Shown here: piece by piece, positions 1-7,811 of the stretch
Layout: every line of letters begins with the position of its first letter
Numbering within the stretch: the stretch's first letter is position 1
Assembly: GCA_002803225.1 (NCBI GenBank)
Contig: NXFV01000201.1
Coordinates: forward strand, 1 to 14,089
DNA from: Gamarada debralockiae
Lineage: Eukaryota > Ascomycota > Leotiomycetes > Helotiales > Hyphodiscaceae
DNA length: 14,089 nucleotides
Reading direction: 5' to 3'
The notes under the pieces: generated by a model
The model's input: the letters and a program-made list of their open reading frames with translations, nothing else
Database searches by the model: none
What the model was told of the DNA's origin: nothing
Position numbers and translations under genes: made by a program

Positions 1-122
1 GGCCTATACTCTGCCTTTAGCTGTCCTTCGCTCTTATAGCTGCCTTACGGTCCGTCGTTTGCATATATAGCCGTTTTATAGCCCGGTTTCCGCTTATACA
101 GCCGTTTTACGGCCTGGCCAAA
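1..122. repeat. Degenerate tandem array, period 31 bp
   Basis: Three successive 31-bp units (30-60, 61-91, 92-122) and a partial unit (1-29) share the pattern TATA-GCYG-TTTTAYRGCC. Units 2 and 3 are the most alike, both with AGCCGTTTTA in register. The array runs off the left edge, so copy number is unknown. CpA and TpG are present here, so this stretch escaped most of the mutation seen further right. It could be a minisatellite or the edge of an unrecognised repeat. No coding potential is evident. Confidence 0.55.
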
Positions 123-567
123 TGTTGAGCTACTTTGGAGGCTTGCTGGCGCGCGCTAACAAGGCTCTTGTTATAGCTCTTGTTATATATTCGGTCTTCC
201 CCAGATATTACTGTACTGTCTAGACCTATCAACACTTTGTTCAATCTTTCCTGCAGGTGGCAACAAATTACTTCTGAACCATATATCAATGCCGTACAAC
301 GTCGCTGTCTCCTTGAATTTGCTCCTTGAGACGGAGTGCTTTCCATTAGAGGCTGCTATGACTATATCTCAAAGAGGTCAATGGCAAATCATGTAAGTTG
401 CAACGTCTCAAGAACACTTTGGAAATGTCTCAAGACCTTCTATCTCAGACACTGGCGTCTGCTGCATCTCTTGGCCAACCGCACAAGCAAGGCTATATAC
501 GCGGCAGAGGTGCAAATGCGGAATCTCTCTTATTTCCTGGACTTTTACCGGGTTTGCAAATCCCCTA
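123..567. other. Flanking DNA, no identifiable gene
   Basis: Base composition is ordinary: 361-420 alone has about 7 CpA and 3 TpG, so this stretch is largely free of RIP. Short open frames exist on both strands (107-346 minus, 336-623 plus, 398-586 plus). The two plus-strand frames overlap, and the third plus frame is also mostly open from 359 apart from one stop, so openness does not point to one coding frame. None shows a motif I recognise. It could be the interrupted edge of a host gene or intergenic DNA. It ends at the TA target dinucleotide (566-567) of the pogo-like element. Confidence 0.5.
142..163. repeat. 22-bp GC-rich near-palindrome, copy A
   Basis: The 22-mer begins CTTGCTGGCGCG and ends GCGCTAACAAG (overlapping in its centre). 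Nine of eleven base pairs are palindromic, and the two failures are single-transition mismatches. Related 22-mers lie at 1567-1588 (LTR), 12625-12646 (gag) and 11542-11563 (pol linker). Read on the minus strand, copies A, B and C can each encode LLARASK. This copy lies outside any recognised element. Confidence 0.6.
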
Positions 568-654
568 CAGTAAAACCTGGTTATAACGAACCTCTAAAAT
601 CACTTCCAATATTCGTTATATAGAGATTTTCGGTATAGCCAGATAAATCACGTG
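568..654. repeat. Terminal inverted repeat region of the pogo-like element
   Basis: Starts CAGTAAAACCTGG directly after TA, in the style of Fot1/pogo ends, which commonly begin CAGT and carry TATAACGAA motifs. ATAACGAA (583-590) faces its exact complement TTCGTTAT (612-619), a plausible pair of transposase-binding half-sites. A CACGTG hexamer follows at 649-654. The matching TIR is not in the window, so the TIR length cannot be set. Confidence 0.7.
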
Positions 655-673
655 CTTAATTTGTATTATTCAG

Positions 674-1414
674 CTAATTCCTAAGAGTCCCCTGTGGCAA
701 GCCCGCTGTTCTACAAGCCAGATAGACCCTCTCCTGGGCCCTTAAAACACGCCCAAAATCATTATCCCCTTCTACTTGTTACTCCTTATATATACATAAG
801 GTTCTTATGGCTTTAAGAGCCTTAGAATCTAAAATTAAAGAGACTTCCTCTTTAATTTCTTTATTACTCTCTATGTCTCTCTCTACCTAGTAACAAGCTA
901 TAATTGCTTTAATTATCTTATCTGACTCCTCTATAACCTCTTCCTTAATAGGATCAATAAACTATTGTATATTTATAGCTTGTTAGATATATCCTTAGTC
1001 TTATAAGGCTTAAACAGCTTCTTTAATACCTTATACAACTACAAAAGAATTAGACTAGAGGTTCGAAGCAAAAGGACGTGCCCCAAAGTCAATTGTCTGT
1101 GACCTCGCCTAATAATTTTGTATAGTACTAGGCATAACCATAGTCTCCTAAGCATCGATCCCCTATCTAATTACTCTTAGAACATTTATCTTAGACAATA
1201 GGTTTTGCCCTGAGTCAAAGGTCCTGGCTATAAACTAGATAAACTCTCTTCGTATGAAGGCTTTCTAGTTCTTAATTATACCTTAGTCCATTAGCTAGTG
1301 GACTAACGTAGCATTTGGTAGAAGCTATTTGATAGTAATATATTAAAGCCTACTAGCTTCTTTAATAAGCCGGAGGCCTAGTTCATAGGCAGAGAAATTA
1401 TCTATCAAAAGAAT
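674..1414 (-). pseudogene. pogo-type DDE transposase, C-terminal part, RIP-broken
   Basis: Read on the minus strand from 1414 in one continuous frame, this gives a DDE_1 (pogo/Tigger/Fot1) catalytic core. ILLIDNFSAYELGL holds the second catalytic Asp just inside the insertion point, followed by LLPNAT and a VH-LMD-GIIKN block holding the third Asp, about 37 residues later. Internal stops are TAG/TAA where the family has Trp or Gln, for example between VH and LMD. The tail is rich in Lys and Glu, with a likely true stop at 674-676. The N-terminal DNA-binding (CENP-B/HTH) half and first Asp are missing because the Gypsy LTR starts at 1415. In life it would have cut and joined its own TIRs at TA sites. 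Domesticated CENP-B-like genes share this fold, but the adjacent TIR argues for a transposon. Confidence 0.88.
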
Positions 1415-1472
1415 TGTGACAGCTGCACCAGATAAGACCTGAAGGAATAGGTGAACGCGCGTTTGTATTAAG

Positions 1473-1538
1473 AATCTAAAGCTAAAGAAAGAAGAAGAAG
1501 AAGAAGAGAGCTTCGTAAGAAGCTCAAGCTTATATACA
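1473..1538 (-). promoter_or_regulatory. Putative LTR promoter and transcript start region
   Basis: On the sense (minus) strand TGTATATAAGC (1538-1528) is followed by an inverted repeat, a CTT-rich tract and AGCTTTAGATT (1483-1473). The last motif is complementary to the primer-binding site, so in self-priming elements it would lie at the mRNA 5' end. The other LTR reads TGTACATAAGC, so this copy's TATATA probably arose by a CpA-to-TpA change and the ancestral box was TACATAA. The start site is inferred from the complementarity only. Confidence 0.45.
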
Positions 1539-1566
1539 GGACCTAGGACTACACTAATACAGGGTC

Positions 1567-1588
1567 CTTACTGGCGCGAGCTAATAAG
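1567..1588. repeat. 22-bp near-palindrome, copy B (in LTR)
   Basis: Contains ACTGGCGCGAGCTAATAAG. It differs from copy C (12625-12646) only by transitions, and from copy D (11542-11563) by transitions and one transversion. It is followed at 1614 by the GATTTCCC/GGGAAATC inverted arms, the same order as in the LTR-like segment inside pol. Confidence 0.65.
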
Positions 1589-1669
1589 GGCCCTGAATAT
1601 AATAGTTCTAGTTGATTTCCCTTGCCCGGCGGGGGAAATCCAGTATCACGTGATTCACGCGCCGTGACA

Positions 1670-1681
1670 TTCCCCCCTCTG
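1670..1681 (-). promoter_or_regulatory. Polypurine tract for plus-strand DNA synthesis
   Basis: On the sense strand AGAGGGGGGAA directly precedes the 3' LTR start TGTCACGG. A G-rich purine run at exactly this spot is the standard primer for plus-strand DNA synthesis in LTR retroelements. It lies just after the end of pol. Confidence 0.88.
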
Positions 1682-1690
1682 CGAGTAGAA

Positions 1691-2984
1691 CTAACCGCAG
1701 TTCTAGTAATACAGAGGTTTATTATTATTTGTATACTCCTTAAATTCTTCCTTTCTAGCCTTATATTCCTTAATCTAGCGCTTTAAGCGCGCTAGTAGTC
1801 TCGCTATATTTAGCCGACTCTTATAGAACTACTTTAGTAGGTAGTAGTAACCCTTCAAATTAGAGGCTTTATACTAGCTAAAGTTCTATGGCCTATCACT
1901 CTTCTAGCGTACTTAATAGTATAAGTTCTTCTAGTATATATGTACTTAGCTGTCTAAGATTTCCTTAACTTCCTATTTATTATCGTCTCTGTATTATACT
2001 AGTTCTAATATAGGGTTTCGTTGCCTAGGTAGTAGGTTACTAGGATCTTTCTAAAGCTTCTTAGTATAGAATGTATTATAGACTCTTATAGTAGGCAGTA
2101 AGTCAAGCTTATAGTTATGCCCTATCTTGTCTAGGACTATATATAGTCCTTGTTACTAGTAGTCTAGTTTATAGCTTAGATAATTTGACTTAAGGTTCTT
2201 AGTCAAAACTTATACCTTATCTTTTACGTCTTAATTAACGGCTTGTCAGTGCTTATTAGCTTATGCAGCTTATCGTTCCTAAGCCTTTAGTATATTAGCG
2301 CGCGCCTTAGCTTAAATACCCTTTATGTATTGAGCTAGCTATTAGGCTTCTTATTAATCTAGGCGTTCCTTAGGCGTACGGCCCTTGGATAAGGCCTTTT
2401 AATTGAACGATATCTAAGGTTTATAGCTGCGTTCGACTATAAATAAAGATATTCCTATAGACTTATAGGGAAGTATTATAGCAGTATAGTCTACTAGGTA
2501 AATTAGCTTTAGCTAGTTATCCTAGTAGTAGTTAATAAATGGATAAAGGCGTTGATCTAGCTACTAGTTATAGTTCTCCGTTTGGCCGTCTGTTTAAGGG
2601 TAGTCTACTATTAATAAAAGGAGCTTAGTTCCTAGTAGGCTATTAAGTTCGTTCTAGAAGGCACTAATAAACTAGGGGCCTTAGTCGCTAATAATAGTAT
2701 CTAGCGGCTTAAAGTAGCGGAAGACGTGTATATAATATAGTGTAGCAAGGTCCCTTACAGAGTAAGTCTTATAGTATAGGATATTAATAGGCTACTTGCT
2801 AAGGCAGTTAATAAAAACAACTATAGTATTTATACTATTTTTAGCTTTAGGGAAGTCCTTAAAGTCTATTACTATGTCTTTCTATAGCTAAAAGGGAATT
2901 AAAAGAGGGTATAGTAACTCTAGGGTCTTGTCTCGAGATACTATAAACGCTCGATAAGTATAGTAGTTAGTAATATATTAGTCT
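1691..2984 (-). pseudogene. Gypsy pol, 3' part: integrase core, GPY/F domain and chromodomain
   Basis: Continues the integrase after the LINE insert, in the same frame as the upstream pol. Near 2970-2940 the CxxC half of the HHCC zinc finger has mutated to Tyr (N-Y-Y-T-Y). The catalytic core follows, with Asp in VIDF (codon 2866-2864) and SD-G (Asp codon 2686-2684) and a P-TDGQTEN block. The C-terminal part has the GPY/F-type stretch (GLYIVLDKIGHNYKLDL) and then a chromodomain at about 1981-1815 (EVKEILDS, LYY-VR-KSDRP, SNLKG). The chromodomain is expected to direct integration to modified chromatin. It ends at TAG 1693-1691 or 1705-1703, about 10-20 bp from the polypurine tract. Many TAG codons replace Trp. 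It belongs with 9350-12409. Confidence 0.95.
2972..2984. repeat. Target-site duplication, left copy (AATATATTAGTCT)
   Basis: The 13-mer AATATATTAGTCT is identical at 2972-2984 and 9350-9362. The integrase frame reads from the right flank through one copy into the left flank without a break (QD-ID-YI then TN). This fixes the insert limits at 2985 and 9349. A duplication of this length is typical of target-primed insertion by LINEs. Confidence 0.92.
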
Positions 2985-3087
2985 GACTTTTGGCGGGGAA
3001 CATCAAAACTCATAACACCTATTACTCACTTATAAACCAGTTATTCCAAGAGCCCTAGCTCTACTAATTCGAACTAACTAAGCTATA
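2985..3087 (+). other. 5' leader of the LINE insert
   Basis: Starts GACTTTTGGCGGGGAACATC right after the left duplication and runs to the ORF1 ATG. It retains several CpA dinucleotides, so it is less mutated than its surroundings. Many LINE copies are 5'-truncated; since ORF1 is complete here, this may be a near full-length 5' end. Promoter elements are not evident. Confidence 0.6.
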
Positions 3088-4584
3088 ATGCTAGGGCAGG
3101 CCGGACGGTCGCTGGCGGGTAGCTAGAAGAGGGCTGCGACTGACGCGACAGGAGATATTAATGGTATAACAAACGAAGCTATTCAAATTATAGAAGCCTT
3201 CTTAGGAGCTTCGAGTGTGTTATCTCGAGTACGAGACGCGTAGAAACGCGTGCGAAATGCTATCGGAAGGCTGGCGGGGGGAGCAAGACTAGAAAAGGGG
3301 GAGTAGGAAGGGGAGATCCTCGATAGGATTACAAAGGACGTTAAATGTGCCCTATATATCCTAGAAGACAATAAGAGGCAGCAGAACCTAGTAGCCCCCT
3401 AGAGCTACGCTAATACAGTTAAGGGAAACGCCTAGGGAGTAGTAAGGGAGGTGGTTATTCTATTAAGGTAGAAATAAGAGGTAGTTGTGTTAACTAAGGG
3501 CGAGACGCTAGAGTAACGCCGACGAGAGGGTAGAGAACTTATAGAGGATATAAATAAGAAGATATCTGGAGGAGTAGTAGTAGTGCGCTGGCTACTGAGC
3601 GGAGATATTACTATAACGACTAAATACGAGGATATAAGGAAGAAGTTAGAGAGAGAGCAGGATTAGCTATATATAGTGGGGGAGAAGGCGAAAGTCCGGC
3701 GAAGGGCCTATATTGTATTAGCTTACAGTATACGGATTAGCTAGATTGATGTAAGTAGGCAGGAGGACGTTATTTAAGATATATATAGGCAGAACTAAAG
3801 GCTTAGAGGATAAGTAGAGATCTTAGGAGTACGCTGGGCGAAGCGCGGGCTAAGGGCTAGTAAGACAAAAGCTCTACTACATATAAGTATTATAGAACTA
3901 GGGCAAGCTAATATACTAGTTGATCTAGGACTTATATAGGACTATTAGCTATATAACTATAAGCTGTTCGCCGGCGACTATAGAGTAACCTAATACTTTA
4001 AGTACTACTAATACGGCTATACAGCTAAGATGTGTGGAAACGCTAGGAGATATAGGTTCTGTATAGCCCTAGTATACTTGACTAATAGCTGCCTATTGAA
4101 ATATAAGCTGGCGAAATACTAGTACGTAGTCTACGCGAGCCTGGAAGCTAAGTATATAGCCTGGGCTCTAGTATGTCTAGAAAGGAAGAAGAGAGTTAAG
4201 AGAGTAAGGCAGGGGTATTACTAGTGATTAGCTAAATTCCAGGACTCTACTGCTCCTCTCCTTGTATATACCCTAGCTCCTACTACTATAGACCTTACCT
4301 CTACTCTTAGTTCTTCTTTCTCTCTCTCCTCCCTATCGGGTGTTCCTCTTCCCTAGTAAGAGCTGGAGGCTAGCTAGGACTTAGCTAACTATATAGAAGT
4401 AGTACTAGGCTATTATATAAGATAGAAGAGAGTATCTAAGGCAGATATAGACTCAGAGGATAAGAGTAAGTATATAGTAACTCGTCGGAGGGTAGGCAGG
4501 CCACAGTAGAATAGTACTACTTTACACGGGAGCTAAGATATTCGAGAACTTATAGTAGCTAGCGAGAACCTAGCGTTAAGCTAA
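3088..4584 (+). pseudogene. LINE ORF1 (Gag-like, CCHC zinc knuckles), RIP-broken
   Basis: One frame runs from ATG 3088 for about 500 codons, interrupted only by RIP-type stops. The N-terminal half is charged and helical in character (EAIQIIEAF, REGRELIEDINKKI). From about 3830 the sequence matches the RNA-binding part of Tad1-type ORF1. The knuckle region at about 3994-4190 once read Cys-x2-Cys-x4-His-type motifs; most Cys and His codons are now TAC or TAT (Tyr), with MCGNARRYRFC still visible. A Ser/Thr-rich and then acidic/basic tail follows. In life it would coat the LINE RNA. The stop is probably TAA 4582-4584, which may be a mutated TGA overlapping the ORF2 start. Confidence 0.9.
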
Positions 4585-7524
4585 TAAAGGAGCTTTAAGC
4601 TCTCTAATATAATATATAAAAAAGTAAGGATAAAGTTATAGTCCCTTTGTTCGAGGACTCTTTAATTTGGGACTTCGATATAGTAGCTATTTAAGAACTA
4701 TAGTATAATCCGTATATCTTATTAATATACTACTAAGGCCAAGGGGGTTTCTACCTAGCCTATCCCTCTAAAGGAGGTAAGGCCTACTTTTATATTAATA
4801 AGAGAATAGACCTAAATAGCTAGATAGTCGTCTTCTATAGCCTAGACCTATGTTTAATTACTCTCTAACTTAGGGGCCTAACTATATATATCTATAGTGT
4901 ATATAGCTAACTGCTAGGAAGTCGCTAGATAATAGACTATAATACGCTAATCCCGCTTCTTCTAGGACTCTTTTAAAGAGATAGGGAATATCTTATCCTC
5001 GGAGACTTTAACTTATACTACCTACTATAGAATAGCCTATTTAATCTTACGTACTACGATGCTGCAGAAAGTCTAATCTAGGTTATAGATAACGTAGACC
5101 TATAGCTTATTCTACTATAAGGGGAAATTACCTAGTAGGCTAGAGGGATATATAGTATAATTGACCTTGCCTTCGCCACAGATACTCTAGCGAACCGCCT
5201 GCTAGAATATAGGGCGCGGCCAGACCTTGGGCATAGATCTGATTACTTTCTAGTCGTTGTCTAACTGGCCGTGGAACCTTAACTAGCCCTAGAAGTCTAA
5301 TATAGAGGCTAGAAAAGAATGAATATAGATTTAGTCTCCTTAGGGGCGGAGTATCTAATGTTGCTGGTAGCTAACGCTAACGCTTCGCCAGACTATATCG
5401 AGATATATACTAACTACCTCCTAGAGTTCATCTAATAGCTAATAAATAAGGCTGTTCTCTAGGCGAAACTATCTCAATATACTATACTATAGTAGACCTA
5501 AGAGATTTAGGAGCTAGTCCATAAGGCAAGGAGACTATAAAGACAGTATAGGCTTACTAGCGAGCCACTAGACTATAGCTAGTAGTTAGAAATAGAACGC
5601 TCTAAGCGGAAAGTAATTGTATTTAGTAAAAGGAAAGTATTTTAAGAAGTAGTATATAATGCTGCTAACTCACTAGAGAGTATCTAAAGACTCGCTCGCT
5701 AGGTAAGGGAAAAGGGAGACAAGTCGCCTAAACTCCCGGTTATACTTCTATTAAATATACTAATAGGCCCTACTATTATAGTCGAAGAGAAGGTATAAGC
5801 TCTTCGCTAGAGGTTCTTCCTATAAGTAGAGGCAGACCTTAGGGATATCTAAGATCTTATCTTTATAGATAAGTCCTTCTATAACCTACTAAAGTCAAAG
5901 TACAAAGCCTCGGACGAGGAGGTACGCGTAGCTCTCTATAGATAAAAGCTATAGAAGGCGCCAGGCCCTAATAGGATCCTAGCTAGCTTTCTAAGGGCAA
6001 TAGGCTTACTACTTATATAGGCCCTAGCTAGTCTTACCTCTTTGTACTGGAGGGCTAGCTACTACCCAGCGAGGTTCTAGAGTACGTATATAGTCGTTCT
6101 CAAAAAACCAGGGAAAGCGTTATATAGCGAGCCAAGCTCCTGGCGCCTAATTGTGCTTCTAAGCACTATCGGTAAAGTGATCGAGTTAGTTACAGCAGGC
6201 AGGATCCGAATACTAGCTAAGACTTACCGGCTCTTGCCTAGCTATTAGATAGGAGCTCGCCAGGGATGATCAGTGGAGACAGTACTCGAACTGCTTACAG
6301 AACAAGTCTATACAGTCTGGGCTTCAGGGAAGTACGTCTCTATGCTACTATTCTTAGATGTATTAGGAGCCTTTAACATAGTAAACCCTAATAGGCTCCT
6401 AGATGTTCTCCGTATACAGCGACTCCTACCTTGGCTAGTACGCTGGATTAGGGCCTTTATAACTGACCGCCAGACTACTCTCCTCATCTAAGGGGAGGAG
6501 ACTGCGGCCTTCCGGCTACCCGCCGGAGTTCCGCAAGGCTCTCCCTTGTCGCTAATACTCTACCTGTTCTATAACGCCGAGCAGGGTCCATGCAAAGATG
6601 CCGGCGTATATCAGGGCGTTCGCCAGAGTAGCGATATCAACATGGGGGGCCTCGTTCAGAAAGGCAAGACAGGTCTATGCAGTAGTAGTGCGGCCAGCGA
6701 TGACCTTTGGAGCCTCTGCCTAGTATACGCTAGGGGATAGCTAGGGGAAGACTAGAGGATAGACAAAAAAGCTTAAGGCTATCCAAAACAAGTGCCTCTG
6801 AATCGTCTTTAGAGCTTACAAAGCAATGCCTATACTAAACCTCGAGGTAGAGACGTTTGTTCCCTCTCTAGACCTGTACTTAAATAGGCTAGTAGTAGGC
6901 TTTCGCTAGCGACTAGCTGGCTCAGGCCTACTAGTAGAGATAGAAGCAGTATGCCAGATAATTCGGGGTAAACTAAGGAAAAGGAAGAGGAAGAGGCTAT
7001 GGCCTATACTAGGGCAGGCAAAGGGACGCTGGGCAGCTTCCTGGCTAGAACTTAATAGACAATTGGTAGGTCGTAAGATAGGACTAGGAGAGTAAAGGTA
7101 ACGTACTATCTTACGTAATTAGAAATCAAGGCTTAAGGATAATCCCCGTCTCCTTAGAATAGATAGGATTGACGGGGAACCTTCGGCGAATATCTTATAG
7201 CTCTATAAGGGCTTGTATAAGGCAGAGAGCTTTGTCCTAGTTTAAATGCGCACTAGCTATATTAGGCTAGCGCCGTTTCTCTGTAGGATACGGGTCCTAG
7301 AGGTAAATACAGTAAGGTATAGATATAACTTAGGGGCAGAGATAGTAAGGTATATAGTCGAGATATATCCTCTTAAGGACAGACAAGGGCTTTGTGCTAG
7401 TAAAATACTAAACCTCCGCTAGCTACTTACTAAAAGGGGAAAGACGAAAGGGATAGCTAAGTAGTTTATTGGTATAGGAAGGCTCTAGTAGTTCGATTTA
7501 GTAAGGTAGCTTCTATATACCTAA
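4584..7524 (+). pseudogene. LINE ORF2: endonuclease, reverse transcriptase, C-terminal domain; deleted and RIP-broken
   Basis: The first frame runs 4584 to about 6582. It opens with an AP-like endonuclease (YNI at 4608, VAI-E near 4690, LILGDFNLYY near 4995, IIDLAFAT near 5160, GHRSDYF near 5230), which nicks target DNA. The RT follows: APGPNRIL near 5960, SWRLIVLLSTIGKVIE near 6140, LDVLGAFNIV with the first catalytic Asp at 6357-6359, and AGVPQGSPLS at 6522-6551. Shortly after LYLFYNAE the frame changes and the RT FxDD box and thumb are missing. Coding resumes in another frame at 6592 with VAISTWGASF and VVRPAMTFGA. AIQNKCL and a C-terminal C-x-C...H...C-type region follow (around 7260-7370, several residues mutated). 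It ends at TAA 7522-7524. An ancestral ATG at 4584 is inferred, now ATA. Confidence 0.92.
6480..6740 (+). other. RIP-spared island spanning the ORF2 deletion junction
   Basis: CpA and TpG return here: 6601-6660 has five CpA and one TpG against about four TpA, whereas the surrounding LINE has almost none. The island covers the RT motif with PQGSPLS, the deletion junction near 6583-6592 and the STWGASF block. Frame +3 is used before the junction and frame +1 after it, so the apparent ORF at 6546-6740 reads through the junction out of frame and is not a real protein. Confidence 0.75.
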
Positions 7525-7811
7525 TCTAGGTATATTTAGTTGCCTACTACTACTGAAAACCTTGTAAAATAATACTTAGAGGCTCGCTGATTAATTGCTA
7601 GAGACCCTAGTATATACTATATAGTATATAAGGCTAAAGTTATAGATATAGGTACGATCTCAGTTAATATATATCTATTGTAGTCCCCGCTAGCTACGAG
7701 CTAATTAAATACTAGCTAAGAACTAATTACCTAAAGAACTTTCACCTAGTTAATAAGGAAAAGGAAATATAAAGACGCTCGCTAGTATATATCTAGAGAA
7801 TTTCCAAAGAA
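7525..7811 (+). other. Region 3' of LINE ORF2, no gene seen
   Basis: A/T-rich, RIP-mutated DNA between the ORF2 stop and the end of the antisense ORF. No poly(A) run or repeat marks a LINE 3' end here, and I found no duplication that would place the LINE boundary in this interval. It may be LINE 3' UTR. Confidence 0.5.

Larger units (their letters stand above)
568..1414 (-). mobile_element. pogo-like (Tc1/mariner) transposon, 3' remnant
   Basis: One end of a cut-and-paste element: TA target at 566-567, a terminal sequence starting CAGTAAAACCTGGTTATAACG at 568, about 106 bp of untranslated DNA, and the C-terminal half of a pogo-type DDE transposase on the minus strand. The element is cut at 1414/1415 by the LTR of the Gypsy element. 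Its 5' part and other TIR should lie to the right of the Gypsy element, outside the window. The distal 568-720 is hardly mutated, while 780-1414 shows moderate RIP. Confidence 0.85.
1415..1669 (-). repeat. 3' LTR of the Gypsy element (255 bp, complete)
   Basis: Bounded by TGTGACAG at 1415 and CGTGACA ending at 1669 (TG...CA), with a polypurine tract abutting its upstream side. Over 124 bp it aligns without gaps to the 5' LTR at 13966. There are nine differences, all transitions, seven in CpA or TpG context. Internal features: a GAA-rich tract (1485-1510), a 7-bp stem inverted repeat GAGCTTC/GAAGCTC (1508-1525), a near-palindrome (1567-1588), inverted arms GATTTCCC and GGGAAATC (1614-1640), and ATCACGTGAT (1645-1654), which contains an E-box-like CACGTG. 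Confidence 0.95.

Noticed and set aside
107..346. 79-residue minus-strand ORF as a host gene
   Set aside because: It shows no domain or conserved motif, and partly overlaps the tandem array and the palindromic motif. The evidence is too weak to call it a gene.
336..623. Overlapping plus-strand ORFs as a host exon
   Set aside because: The 336-623 and 398-586 frames are both open over the same stretch, and the third frame has only one stop. The longer ORF also runs across the TA target into the pogo TIR, so its end is an artefact.
674..1414. Domesticated CENP-B-like host gene
   Set aside because: The adjacent TIR, the TA target and the RIP stops mark a mobile element.
1485..1510. GAA-rich tract as an independent microsatellite
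   Set aside because: It is present identically in both LTRs and is part of the LTR.
3183..3371. 62-residue minus-strand ORF
   Set aside because: It is antisense to LINE ORF1, which has a long, family-matching plus-strand frame here.
6273..6491. Independent 72-residue gene
   Set aside because: It is the unbroken piece of RT between two internal stops, including the motif LDVLGAFN.
6546..6740. 64-residue plus-strand ORF from a TTG start
   Set aside because: It begins in the RT frame but crosses the deletion junction and continues out of frame. The real coding after 6592 is in frame +1.
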